Shown piece by piece: positions 52,071 to 60,606 of a DNA stretch of 64,000 bases (position 1 is the first letter of the stretch; each line of letters begins with the position of its first letter). The translations under genes were made by a program, and so were the position numbers. The stretch comes from Emticicia aquatilis (GTDB taxonomy: Bacteria; Bacteroidota; Bacteroidia; Cytophagales; Spirosomataceae), in contig NZ_BMKK01000001.1 of assembly GCF_014644295.1 (NCBI RefSeq), positions 744,001 to 808,000 of the forward strand, written 5' to 3'. The notes below the pieces were generated by a model that saw only the letters and a list, made by a program, of their open reading frames with translations, had not been told where the DNA came from and did not search any database.

Positions 52071-52718
52071 ATGAAAAAAATACTTGTTTTAACTGCGAGT
52101 TTATTGATTGTTAGTAGTTTGGTGATGGCTCAGAAAGACAAAAAAGCGACTGCGATTTTGGATGAAATGAGCAAAAAATACCAAACAATGAAGTCTTTTA
52201 GTGCTTCATTCACTTACGGAGTAGAAGGAACAAACGCCAAATTGACCGAATCTTACAAAGGAGATGTAACTGTAAAAGGTGCAAAATTCCGCTTGAAAAT
52301 GTTAGGACAAGAAGTTTTCACCAACGGTAAAGAGCTTTACAGCTACACTAAGGAAACCAACGAGTGCCAAGTTTCCGACTTTAATCCTGCCGAAATGGAT
52401 GCACTTTCGCCGACAAAAATTTATAGCATCTACAAAAAAGGTTATAAATATGTATTTGTAGAAGAGGTTAAAGAAGGTAGCCAACTGTATGAAGTAATTG
52501 AGCTTTCACCAGAAGATAAAGGAAGTAAGGTAGCGAAAGTACAAATCAAAGTTGATAAAAAAGATAAGTCGGTAAAATCTTGGAAAGTATGGGACAAAAA
52601 TGGCAAACGTACGGTTTTCCGTGTTGATAAATTTATGGCCAATGCTCCTGCTGACGATAAAATCTTCACATTCGATAAAAAGAAATATCCAGGCGTAGAA
52701 GTTGTCGATTTACGATAG
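52071..52718 (+). CDS. LolA-like outer membrane lipoprotein carrier protein
   Basis: A 215-residue secreted protein with signal peptide (MKKILVLTASLLIVSSLVMAQ) and the LolA/LolB half-barrel pattern: KYQTMKSFSASFTYGVEG, SYKGDVTVKGAKFRLKMLGQEVFTNGKELYSYTKE (read in parts), then KVQIKVDKKDKSVKSWKVWDKNGKRTVFRVDKF. It would ferry lipoproteins across the periplasm, or act in a related lipid-carrier role, since Bacteroidetes encode several such proteins. It follows ftsK, as often in this phylum, and ends in a strong terminator. Confidence 0.85.
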   Translation: MKKILVLTASLLIVSSLVMAQKDKKATAILDEMSKKYQTMKSFSASFTYGVEGTNAKLTESYKGDVTVKGAKFRLKMLGQEVFTNGKELYSYTKETNECQVSDFNPAEMDALSPTKIYSIYKKGYKYVFVEEVKEGSQLYEVIELSPEDKGSKVAKVQIKVDKKDKSVKSWKVWDKNGKRTVFRVDKFMANAPADDKIFTFDKKKYPGVEVVDLR

Positions 52719-52731
52719 TTTTCTCTCTAAC

Positions 52732-52768
52732 AAAAAAGTCCTGTTTTCGATGAAGACAGGACTTTTTT
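52732..52768 (+). terminator. Terminator after LolA-like gene
   Basis: A 13-bp stem (52732-52744 with 52756-52768), 11-base loop, with an A-run before and a T-run after. It also serves the convergent gene ending at 52787. Confidence 0.8.
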
Positions 52769-52786
52769 TGTTCGTTAAAGATTCCA

Positions 52787-53518
52787 CTAATTGGTCTTCT
52801 CAAACTTTGGTGCTTTGCTGTCAAATTTGAAGTAATTTCCAACTACCGATGCGGCATTTCCAAAACCACAATCATAAGCCTCGTTTAAATAAATGATGTT
52901 TGCCCCGCCCTCAAAGAAAGATATTTTTAGTAAACATTTACCAAATTCGTTGTTTTCGTAAATGGCTTCGTTTCTTACTAATTTCAATGAAGTTTTTTCG
53001 ATAATTGCCTGATTATAACTCGGTGGTCCTTTCACGGCTTGAATTTCCAAGATAATTTTATCTTTCGCTACTTGCTGCACATACATATTTCCAGTACCGC
53101 CGTCTTTACCGAAACTGTAAGCATACGAGCCAGTAGCCGATTTTAGTTCTGGTTTATCAATTTCGGTTAAAGCTGTTTTTTTGATGCTAAATTTCATCTC
53201 TTTCCCGCTCGGGCTCGACCAAGTACCGCTTATTTCATCTCCTTTTTTTGTTCCGTAGTATAAGCCTGTAATTTCGGTTTTCTCACCAAATTCATGCAAC
53301 GAAAACTCATCCCCTTCCAACGAGCCAATAACTCTTATCGGCTGTCCTACTCGCTTATACATCAATGTTCCATAAACTAAATTGGCATCGAATGTCAAAG
53401 AAAGGCTAATTGGAAATTTGTTAATTACGCCTTCGTAGGTCTGTTGAGATAGCTTTGTTTGGGCGAAACCAAAACCCTCTATCAATAAAAAAACGACCAA
53501 TAAAAAGATTCTCTTCAT
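52787..53518 (-). CDS. Secreted protein, unknown function
   Basis: A 243-residue protein with signal peptide (MKRIFLLVVFLLIEGFGFAQ). The mature part consists of beta-strand-rich segments with Gly turns (YEGVINKFPISLSLTFDANLVYGTLMYKR read in parts; GLYYGTKKGDEISGTWSSPSGKEMKFSI), like the lipocalin-type or MORN-like secreted proteins of Bacteroidetes. I cannot name a family with confidence. It is monocistronic. Confidence 0.65.
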   Translation of the reverse strand: MKRIFLLVVFLLIEGFGFAQTKLSQQTYEGVINKFPISLSLTFDANLVYGTLMYKRVGQPIRVIGSLEGDEFSLHEFGEKTEITGLYYGTKKGDEISGTWSSPSGKEMKFSIKKTALTEIDKPELKSATGSYAYSFGKDGGTGNMYVQQVAKDKIILEIQAVKGPPSYNQAIIEKTSLKLVRNEAIYENNEFGKCLLKISFFEGGANIIYLNEAYDCGFGNAASVVGNYFKFDSKAPKFEKTN

Positions 53519-53687
53519 GCTATTTCTTATAAATTTGGGTAAAATTTTTATTGAATATAACGTCTATTCATTCGGTAAATTGAGTAAACAACAATATTCG
53601 GTTAAATCATAGCCAAAGATAAAGATTTTCGCTTTTCTTTGTAGAAAAAATATTCTTCCATAACCAAACTATCAACACTAACACGAC

Positions 53688-54290
53688 ATGAAACTTAAAT
53701 TAAGTCTCTCGTTATTCATTTTACTATCGCTCTCAGTAGCGACCTTCGCTCAGAAAAAACAAACCCTATTTAACGGTAAAGACCTAACAGGTTGGAAAAT
53801 ATACGGCACCGAAAAATGGTACGTAGAAGACGGTCTCTTGGTTTGCGAAAGCGGCCCCGACAAAGAATACGGCTACTTAGGAACAGAACAAAAATTTAAA
53901 GACTTTGAACTTACACTCGAATTTAAGCAAGAAGCCAACGGTAATAGTGGCGTCTTTTTTCATTCATCAATCGAAGGCACAAAAATATCGGGCTGGCAAG
54001 CCGAGGTTGCCCCTCCAGGGAGTTCAACGGGTGGAATTTATGAGTCTTACGGACGTGGTTGGTTGATAAAACCTGAACCAGAAAAAGATAAAGCCTTGAA
54101 AATGGGCGAATGGAACAAAATGACCGTGAAAGTTGTGGGAAATGTTGTGACGACATTCTTGAATGGCACACAAATGATTACACTCGATGATGCAAAAATC
54201 GGTGGAAAAGATGGCTGTATCGCTCTGCAAATCCATAGCGGAGGCGGAATTAAAGTAAAATGGCGTAAAATTAAAATAAAACAATTATAA
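53688..54290 (+). CDS. DUF1080 (3-keto-disaccharide hydrolase-like) secreted protein
   Basis: A 200-residue secreted protein with signal peptide (MKLKLSLSLFILLSLSVATFA) and a single DUF1080 concanavalin-like domain: TLFNGKDLTGWKIYGTEKWYVEDG, DFELTLEFKQEANGNSGVFF, MGEWNKMTVKVVGNVV and IALQIHSGGGIKVKWRKIKIK (read in parts). The family acts on, or binds, sugars including 3-keto-glucosides. The downstream MFS transporter, 94 bases away on the same strand, may move a related small molecule. The intervening space holds an inverted repeat. Confidence 0.85.
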   Translation: MKLKLSLSLFILLSLSVATFAQKKQTLFNGKDLTGWKIYGTEKWYVEDGLLVCESGPDKEYGYLGTEQKFKDFELTLEFKQEANGNSGVFFHSSIEGTKISGWQAEVAPPGSSTGGIYESYGRGWLIKPEPEKDKALKMGEWNKMTVKVVGNVVTTFLNGTQMITLDDAKIGGKDGCIALQIHSGGGIKVKWRKIKIKQL

Positions 54291-54298
54291 TTATTTAA

Positions 54299-54361
54299 GT
54301 CCACGGTCTATCAGCATTCCGCATCATAAAAACTGTGGACTGTTGACCATAGACCGTGGAC
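54299..54361. repeat. Inverted repeat between DUF1080 and MFS genes
   Basis: Perfect 13-base arms GTCCACGGTCTAT (54299-54311) and ATAGACCGTGGAC (54349-54361). The inner part repeats related words (CTGTGGACTGTTGACC). Closely similar words recur at 60576-60597 between ccmD and ccmE, so this is a dispersed repeat family. Confidence 0.7.
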
Positions 54362-54384
54362 TAAATAAAAACCTAAACCTATTT

Positions 54385-55644
54385 ATGAATCAAGAAAAAA
54401 CTACTTTTCAGCATCTTTTTAGCTTGCCTGTAGTTGTGGCAGCATTGGGCTATTTTGTTGATATTTATGACCTTCAGCTCTTCGGAATCGTGCGGGTTCA
54501 GAGTCTTGAAAGTCTTGGGCTCACGACCAAAGAAGAAGTTTCGTCAATCGGTACGACCATCATTAATTTTCAGATGATTGGTTTGCTCCTCGGTGGAATT
54601 TTCTGGGGAGTTTTAGGAGATAAAAAAGGCCGTCTTTCGGTGCTTTTTGGGTCTATTATTACTTATTCATTGGCCAATCTTTGCTGTGGAATGATTCCGC
54701 ACATTGAATTTATGGATAAAATAGAAGCTTACAAATGGCTACGTTTTATTGCTGGAATAGGCCTTGCTGGAGAATTGGGAGCTGGAATCACACTCGTTTC
54801 GGAGGTGCTTCCCAAGCAACTTCGAGCCATTGGCACATCTTTGGTGGCGGGAATTGGGCTACTGGGTGCGGTGGTTGCTACTTTCACCGTAAAACTCTCA
54901 GGCGATTGGACAATTGCTTATTTCATAGGTGGAGGCTTGGGCATTGCATTATTGCTGCTTCGGGTTGGAGTAATCGAGTCGGGTATTTTTAAAGATGTAG
55001 TTGGCAAAAAACATGTTGAAAGAGGAAATTTCTTTGCATTTTTTACCAATTGGGAGCGTTTTTTAACGTACATGAAATGTATCGGAATCGGAATCCCACT
55101 TTGGTTTTGTATCGGAATTTTGGTTTATCTGAGCAATGAATTTGGCGAAGCCTTAGGAATCACCGAAAAAATCGACCCAGGTTTATCAATCATGTGGGCT
55201 TATGTCGGCATTTCAGTTGGCGATTTTCTGAGTGGTTTTTTCAGTCATGCCCTGCATTCTCGTAAAAAAGCCATTGGCTTTATGATGACATTTGCTTTGA
55301 TATGTATGATTATTTTATTGTTTTCAGGCTTAATAAAAAGTGCTTCTTTATTTTATGCCTTGTGCTGTCTATTAGGTTTTGGAAATGGATTTTGGGCAAT
55401 GTTTGTAACCGTTGCTGCCGAGCAATTTGGCACCAATTTACGAGCAACGGCCGCCACTACTATTCCGAATATGGTTAGAGGCTCGGTGGTTTTGATGACT
55501 ATCTCATACAAATTTTTAAAGCCGACGCAGGGTATAATTATGGCAGGAGCAATCGTTGGTTTCATTTGCTTTGCCATTGGATTTTATTCTGTACTTACCA
55601 TTTCTGAAACGCATGGTAAAGATTTAGATTTCTTGGAGGAGTAA
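54385..55644 (+). CDS. MFS family transporter
   Basis: About 419 residues starting at ATG 54385 (MNQEKTTFQHLFSLP); the frame also opens 14 codons earlier at TTG, inside the repeat, which is unlikely. Twelve membrane helices are predicted. The loop 2-3 motif is GDKKGRLSV and the helix 4-5 region GIGLAGELGAGITLVSEVLPKQLRAIGTS (read in parts) resembles sugar/acid:proton symporters of the MFS. The substrate is unknown; its neighbour suggests a sugar derivative. Confidence 0.85.
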   Translation: MNQEKTTFQHLFSLPVVVAALGYFVDIYDLQLFGIVRVQSLESLGLTTKEEVSSIGTTIINFQMIGLLLGGIFWGVLGDKKGRLSVLFGSIITYSLANLCCGMIPHIEFMDKIEAYKWLRFIAGIGLAGELGAGITLVSEVLPKQLRAIGTSLVAGIGLLGAVVATFTVKLSGDWTIAYFIGGGLGIALLLLRVGVIESGIFKDVVGKKHVERGNFFAFFTNWERFLTYMKCIGIGIPLWFCIGILVYLSNEFGEALGITEKIDPGLSIMWAYVGISVGDFLSGFFSHALHSRKKAIGFMMTFALICMIILLFSGLIKSASLFYALCCLLGFGNGFWAMFVTVAAEQFGTNLRATAATTIPNMVRGSVVLMTISYKFLKPTQGIIMAGAIVGFICFAIGFYSVLTISETHGKDLDFLEE

Positions 55645-55664
55645 AACTTCTAAAAGCATAGTAA

Positions 55665-55701
55665 ACACAAAAGAGCGATGAAAATCATCGCTCTTTTGTG
55701 T
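55665..55701. terminator. Bidirectional terminator between MFS and GroES-like genes
   Basis: A perfect 16-bp stem (55665-55680 with 55686-55701) with a 5-base loop. It overlaps the last base of the convergent gene's stop codon. Confidence 0.8.
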
Positions 55702-56075
55702 TATAAATCTTCAAATCGCTCCAACATCAGAATGGCTGCTTGTGGGAGAATCACATATTTTTCACCCTCATATTGCACTTCTATGGCATGGCGTTGGAGA
55801 TAAATTGCCAAATCGCCTTCTTGGGCTTGGAGTGGCATATATTTTACTTTTTCTTCCGTTTCTTTCCACGGCTCATCTTCTGTTTGGGTTGGTAAAGGAT
55901 AACCTGGCCCAACTTTAATAATGTATCCGCTTTGAATTTCTTCTTTTTCGGTAACGGTTGGTGGCAAATATAGTCCCGAATTTGTTTTGTCTGATGGATT
56001 TTTAGGCTTCACCAAAATCTTATCGCCTACTACAATTAATCTTTTCAATTTGTTATCTGATGTTACGCCAAGCAT
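55701..56075 (-). CDS. GroES-like co-chaperonin (Cpn10 family)
   Basis: A 124-residue protein, longer than GroES (about 95), with the Cpn10 start RLIVVGDKILVKPKNPSDKTNSGLYLPPT (read in parts) and VGPGYPLP in the middle. An insert (TQTEDEPWKETEEKVKY) follows, and it ends with LAIYLQRHAIEVQYEGEKYVILPQAAILMLE. There is no groEL partner nearby. In Bacteroidetes such orphan, extended members coexist with the true groESL. It may be an alternative co-chaperonin or have a separate role. Confidence 0.8.
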   Translation of the reverse strand: MLGVTSDNKLKRLIVVGDKILVKPKNPSDKTNSGLYLPPTVTEKEEIQSGYIIKVGPGYPLPTQTEDEPWKETEEKVKYMPLQAQEGDLAIYLQRHAIEVQYEGEKYVILPQAAILMLERFEDL

Positions 56076-56232
56076 AAATTCAATTTTGAATGATAGAATG
56101 AGGGCCGCAATGGCTATTGAATGTTGAATAAATAAACTCTACACGAACCTAAACAGAAAATTATATATTAACAGTTCTCAATATTTTCAATTCTCTTGTC
56201 TTTTGTCTAAAATCTCTTGTCTAAAATTTAAT

Positions 56233-58341
56233 TCAACTCAAAAACTGATAAATGGCAAATGCCGATACATACGCCAAAACCGACATATAAACCAACTGGA
56301 TAATTGGCCATTTCCAACCTTTGGTTTCCCTGTAAACAACCGCCAGTGTACTCATGCACATCATGGCAAAAACATAGAATATCAATAACGAAAACGAGGT
56401 TGCTACCGAAAAAGTTGGTTGTCCAGTTTCTGCATTTACTTCATTTCTGAGGCGTTCTTTGATGGTTGTCTCGTTTTCGGCATCGGCTCCGATACTATAA
56501 ATCGTTGAGACAGTTCCAACAAAAACCTCACGTGCCGCAAACGAAGTGATGAGTGCAATGCCTATTTTCCAATCATAACCTAATGGTCTGATGGCTGGCT
56601 CAATGAATTTCCCAAAATGACCTGCGTACGAATTTTCAAGACGAACTGAGGCAATTTTTGAATCAAGTTGACTTTGTTCGAGCGTTGGATTTTGTGCAAT
56701 TACAGCCTTTTCTGCTTGTTCGATTTTATCACTTGGCCCGTAAGATGCCAATACCCACAAAACTATCGAAATGGCCACAATTACTTTTCCTGCTTCAAAA
56801 ACAAAGGTCTTTACTTTTTCCAAAATCGTAAAACCTACTTGTTTCCAGCGTGGTTTTTTGTAGGTCGGAAGTTCCATGATAAAGTAACTTCTTTCGTTCG
56901 ATTTTAGCATGAACTTCATCAACCAACCAGCCAAAAGTGCCGAGAAAAACCCCAACAAATAAAGACCCATTAAGGCCACACCTTGCATATTGAAAAAGCC
57001 CAATGCTTTGGTATTTGGCACAACGAGGGCAATCAGAATCGTGTAAATTGGCAAACGTGCCGAGCAACTCATCAATGGCGTAACCATTATTGTAATCAAA
57101 CGGTCTTTCCATGAGCCAATCGTACGAGCCGACATAATGGCTGGCACCGCACAAGCCATACTCGAAATAAGCGGCACGACCGATTTTCCACTCATACCAA
57201 ATCGACGAATAAGTTTGTCCATCAAAACTACCACACGAGCCATGTAGCCCGATTCTTCAAGAATAGAAATGAAGGCAAACAAAAACGCAATCTGTGGAAT
57301 AAAAATCAGTACACCACCAATACCCGCAACCAAACCATCAGTCAGTAAGCTAACCAATTGGTTATCAGGTAAATTTGATTTCAGAAAATCGTTTACCATT
57401 GCTACTCCTTGGTCAATCAAGTCCATTGGAGCTTCGGCAATTGTAAAAACTGATTGAAAAATCAAGAATAAAATACCCAAGAAAATCACATAACCCCAAA
57501 TTTTATGGAGCAAAATATGGTCGATTTTCTCAGTAATCGTTTCTTTTTTTACGCCTTCCTCAATAACCACTTCTTCCAATGTACCGCTAATATCACGGTA
57601 GCGTTCAATCGTCTCGCTTGATTGAAATTTATCGGCATTGAAATTGTGTTTCTTCACAATTTCTTCTAAATCCTTTTGTTGATTTTCGCCCAAAAACATT
57701 AATTTTTGAGCTTGTGCAGCGTACTGAAGAGCTAAATATTTATTCTCAACACCAAATTTTGATTTTACTTCTTCAAAAACTGTTTCAGTTTTTTTATCAA
57801 AACTTGGCGGATTGATGTGCGTTTTTTTGTGTTGAAGCTGATTGAAAATGGTGTGTTTCAAACCCTCAATTCCGATACCTTCACGAGCATTGAGTTCGAC
57901 AACTGGAATACCCAAAATCTTTGAAAGTTTACCTGAATTGATAGAAATCCCCGATTCTTCGGCCACATCGAGCATATTCAATGCTAAAATTGCAGGTACA
58001 CCCAAATCGCTGATTTGCTCAAAAAGTAGCATATTTCGCTTCAAATTTGAGGCATCGGCCACTACAACAGCTAAATCAGGATAATCAGGGTTTTTCGGAT
58101 TGGCCAATACTTCAAGCACTACTTGCTCATCGAGTGAGTTTGGGTAAATGCTATACGTGCCAGGAAGGTCAAGAATCTCAACGTCCATGCTTCCGCTCAA
58201 ACGGCAAAATCCTACTTTTTTATCTACCGTTACTCCTGGGAAATTTCCGATTTTTTGACGCAACCCAGTGAGTTGATTAAAAAGTGAGGATTTCCCTGAG
58301 TTTGGATTACCAAGAAGTGCAACTACTTGTTTATTTTTCAC
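56233..58341 (-). CDS. feoB: Ferrous iron transport protein B
   Basis: A 702-residue protein with an N-terminal G domain: G1 GNPNSGKSS (11-19), G2 NFPGVTVDKKVG, G3 DLPGTYS and G4 NMLD. A GDI-like helical spacer follows (to about 270), then the membrane part with two Gate domains (IPQIAFLFAFISILEESGYMARVVVLMDKLIRRFGMSGKSVVPL, read in parts; SFAAREVFVGTVSTIY). It imports Fe2+ across the inner membrane. FeoA is encoded 97 bases upstream on the same strand. No Fur box was identified with certainty. Confidence 0.95.
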   Translation of the reverse strand: MKNKQVVALLGNPNSGKSSLFNQLTGLRQKIGNFPGVTVDKKVGFCRLSGSMDVEILDLPGTYSIYPNSLDEQVVLEVLANPKNPDYPDLAVVVADASNLKRNMLLFEQISDLGVPAILALNMLDVAEESGISINSGKLSKILGIPVVELNAREGIGIEGLKHTIFNQLQHKKTHINPPSFDKKTETVFEEVKSKFGVENKYLALQYAAQAQKLMFLGENQQKDLEEIVKKHNFNADKFQSSETIERYRDISGTLEEVVIEEGVKKETITEKIDHILLHKIWGYVIFLGILFLIFQSVFTIAEAPMDLIDQGVAMVNDFLKSNLPDNQLVSLLTDGLVAGIGGVLIFIPQIAFLFAFISILEESGYMARVVVLMDKLIRRFGMSGKSVVPLISSMACAVPAIMSARTIGSWKDRLITIMVTPLMSCSARLPIYTILIALVVPNTKALGFFNMQGVALMGLYLLGFFSALLAGWLMKFMLKSNERSYFIMELPTYKKPRWKQVGFTILEKVKTFVFEAGKVIVAISIVLWVLASYGPSDKIEQAEKAVIAQNPTLEQSQLDSKIASVRLENSYAGHFGKFIEPAIRPLGYDWKIGIALITSFAAREVFVGTVSTIYSIGADAENETTIKERLRNEVNAETGQPTFSVATSFSLLIFYVFAMMCMSTLAVVYRETKGWKWPIIQLVYMSVLAYVSAFAIYQFLS

Positions 58342-58438
58342 AAAATTTTCAACGATTAAATAGCCGATAACCGATATAAAACGGACGACTGTTTCTCTTC
58401 AACTATCTACAACTCAATTCTATCAGTCTGATAAACAC

Positions 58439-58666
58439 TTATTTTATTACGATTGTTGCGGCCTCTCTCTTACGAAGCGAAAGATGATAACCCGCCACCG
58501 TAATACCGACAGGACAGCCCAACGGAGCAATAAAATCGAGACTAATCTCGGTATCTGGTAGGCAGCCCATTTCGAGCAACTTCAACGACATCGCATCATC
58601 TTTGAAGTGATTAATGATTCCCTTCTCCCCTACTTTTAAATCGGCAACAGTTTTTTCGGCTTGCAC
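58439..58666 (-). CDS. feoA: Ferrous iron transport protein A
   Basis: A 75-residue SH3-like FeoA domain protein with the typical segments VADLKVGEKGIINHF, LLEMGCLPDTEISLDFIAPLG and YHLSLRKREAATIVI. It is a cytoplasmic partner of FeoB. It precedes feoB with a 97-base gap, longer than usual for this pair. Confidence 0.9.
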   Translation of the reverse strand: MQAEKTVADLKVGEKGIINHFKDDAMSLKLLEMGCLPDTEISLDFIAPLGCPVGITVAGYHLSLRKREAATIVIK

Positions 58667-58825
58667 TATGCTTTATATTTTATTTAGACTGATTTCAAAT
58701 AAACGTAAAATTACTTTTTTTGGTTCTAAAATAAAAATGATTTTCGTCAGTTGTTGTATCAATCCAAAAACAGAAAAATTATAGAAAAAGAATAAAAATC
58801 ATAAAAAAGCTATTTGTTTGAGTAG

Positions 58826-58833
58826 TATCTTTG
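58826..58833 (+). promoter_or_regulatory. -7 promoter element of ccm operon
   Basis: TATCTTTG matches TAnnTTTG and lies 39 bases before the ccmB start. A small hairpin (GATTCT...AGAATC) lies between it and the ATG. No well-spaced TTG is seen. Confidence 0.4.
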
Positions 58834-58872
58834 TGCATCTGAACGATTCTGGAGAATCGCTCCACATTAAAA

Positions 58873-59535
58873 ATGCAAGAACTCAAAGCACTTATCGAAA
58901 AAGAAATCAGACTCGAATGGCGACAACGCTATGCCCTCAACGGTATGATTCTCTATATCGTAAGCACAGTTTTTGTCTGCTACATTAGTTTTGCTCTGAA
59001 AATTAAAGGCATTGAACCCATTACTTGGAACACACTTCTCTGGATAATTTTACTTTTTACGGCCGTCAATTCAATCACAAAAAGTTTTACACAAGAGCGA
59101 GCAGGCCGACAACTCTATTATTATACGCTGGCGAGTCCGCAAGGAATTATTCTCTCGAAAATCATTTATAATATTGTATTACTTCTAACATTGTCGTTGA
59201 TAGGCTTGTTTATTTATATTGTTTTTTTGGGAAATCCCGTGCAGAATTTGGTGATGTATCTGACGGCCATCGTACTCGGAGCAATTGGTTTTTCTTCAAC
59301 ATTAACGATGGTAGCTGGCATTGCCTCAAAAGCAGAAAATACTTCTACTTTGATGGCTGTTTTGAGTTTCCCAATCATTCTACCGATGCTTTCAATGCTT
59401 ATCAGACTATCGAAAAATGCAATGGACGGCTTAGAATGGAACACCAGTTATGACGAAATTTTGATTTTATTGGCAATTGATGCCATTGTGATAGCAATTA
59501 GTTATTTACTCTTTCCTTTTTTGTGGAGGAGTTAA
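58873..59535 (+). CDS. ccmB: Haem exporter membrane protein CcmB
   Basis: A 220-residue membrane protein with six predicted helices and the CcmB start LKALIEKEIRLEWRQRYALNG plus FTQERAGRQLYYYTLASPQGIILSK (read in parts), which is diagnostic. It normally pairs with the ATPase CcmA to release haem-loaded CcmE; no ccmA is present in this window. It is the first gene of ccmB-ccmC-ccmD-ccmE. Confidence 0.92.
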   Translation: MQELKALIEKEIRLEWRQRYALNGMILYIVSTVFVCYISFALKIKGIEPITWNTLLWIILLFTAVNSITKSFTQERAGRQLYYYTLASPQGIILSKIIYNIVLLLTLSLIGLFIYIVFLGNPVQNLVMYLTAIVLGAIGFSSTLTMVAGIASKAENTSTLMAVLSFPIILPMLSMLIRLSKNAMDGLEWNTSYDEILILLAIDAIVIAISYLLFPFLWRS

Positions 59536-59616
59536 AAATAATTAGAGAATGAATGAATTAGTGAATGATTGAATATTCCTAACTTAAAAAATCCCCATTG
59601 GGGAGCAGTGGTTTAT

Positions 59617-60276
59617 ATGAAAAAAACTTGGTGGAAAATTTTGTGTGTAGTCATACTTCTCTACACAATTATTCAAGGGCTTGGTGGAATTGTGCCACGT
59701 CAACCGATATTAAATGAAACTATTCGTAATGTTTATTTCCATGTGCCATTGTGGTTCGGAATGATGACATTAATGACTGCTTCTGTGTGGTTTGCCATTA
59801 AATATTTACGTAACGGAAATATCCAAGACGATGAATATTCAGTTGAATTTGCCAATGTTGCTATCTTTTTTGGTATTTTGGGCTTTATGACTGGCTCGCT
59901 TTGGGGACAATATACTTGGGGAGATTGGCTTCCGAAAGACCCAAAAATCATTGCCGTTGAGGTTGGACTTCTGATATACTCTTCTTATTTTATTCTGAGA
60001 AGCTCGTTTGAAGATGAACAACGAAAAGCCAGATTATCAGCCATTTACAATATTTTCGCATTCGCAACATTCATTCCATTAGTTTGGATTTTACCAAGAC
60101 TGACCGACTCACTTCACCCAGGAAATGGCGGAAATCCAGCCTTTGGTAAATACGATATGGACAACTCTATGCGAATGGTATTTTATCCTGCCATTATCGG
60201 TTGGACACTCTTGGGCGTTTGGATTACGAGTTTACGCATTCGCTTACGTGTTATCGAACGATTGGGTTCAAACTAA
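59617..60276 (+). CDS. ccmC: Cytochrome c biogenesis protein CcmC
   Basis: About 219 residues from ATG 59617 (MKKTWWKILC); the frame also opens at TTG 59569, but that extension covers a palindromic GC-rich word and is unlikely. It has six membrane helices. Haem ligands are visible: His in VYFHVPLWF and His in SLHPGNGG. The tryptophan-rich WWD region is altered (SLWGQYTWGDWLPKDPK instead of WGxxWxWD). It would load haem onto CcmE at the periplasmic face. Confidence 0.92.
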   Translation: MKKTWWKILCVVILLYTIIQGLGGIVPRQPILNETIRNVYFHVPLWFGMMTLMTASVWFAIKYLRNGNIQDDEYSVEFANVAIFFGILGFMTGSLWGQYTWGDWLPKDPKIIAVEVGLLIYSSYFILRSSFEDEQRKARLSAIYNIFAFATFIPLVWILPRLTDSLHPGNGGNPAFGKYDMDNSMRMVFYPAIIGWTLLGVWITSLRIRLRVIERLGSN

Positions 60277-60307
60277 ATCTTTGTTTTACCGTTAAATTTC
60301 AACAATA

Positions 60308-60511
60308 ATGAAAAAATTCATATCGTTTTTAGTAGTACTTCTTACTTCATTCAATGTGTTTGCTCAAGAAGAAGTACAAATGGCCGACCAAATGCGTGCT
60401 GATGGCAAAATTTGGGTAGTTGTTGCCGTAATCGCAATCGTATTTGTCGGAATTATTGCTTACTTAGTTTTGTTAGATAGAAAGATAAGTAAGATTGAGA
60501 AAAGTTTATAG
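60308..60511 (+). CDS. ccmD: CcmD-like small membrane protein
   Basis: A 67-residue protein with a signal-like N-terminus (MKKFISFLVVLLTSFNVFAQE), a second membrane helix (about 33-55) and a charged tail (DRKISKIEKSL). Its size, topology and place between ccmC and ccmE match CcmD-type proteins, which hold CcmE in the CcmABC complex. Sequence similarity in this family is low, so the name rests on synteny. Confidence 0.7.
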   Translation: MKKFISFLVVLLTSFNVFAQEEVQMADQMRADGKIWVVVAVIAIVFVGIIAYLVLLDRKISKIEKSL

Positions 60512-60597
60512 TCGGCAGTCAACGGTCGATAGTAAAGACAAAATTGCAACATTATTTTCAACAAAAACTATTGTCTGTGGTCAGTTGACCGTGGACT
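60511..60597. repeat. Degenerate inverted repeat between ccmD and ccmE
   Basis: Words GTCGGCAGTCAACGGTC (from 60511) and GACCGTGGAC (60587-60596) form an imperfect inverted repeat filling the 95-base ccmD-ccmE gap. The right half shares CTGTGG...GTTGACCGTGGACT words with the repeat at 54299-54361, so the two belong to one dispersed family. Confidence 0.55.
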
Positions 60598-60606
60598 CTC
60601 AATAAT

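Noticed and set aside
59569-59616. TTG start giving a 16-residue longer CcmC
   Set aside because: The extension is encoded by a palindromic GC-rich word and lacks a membrane-protein pattern; ATG 59617 begins directly at the first helix.
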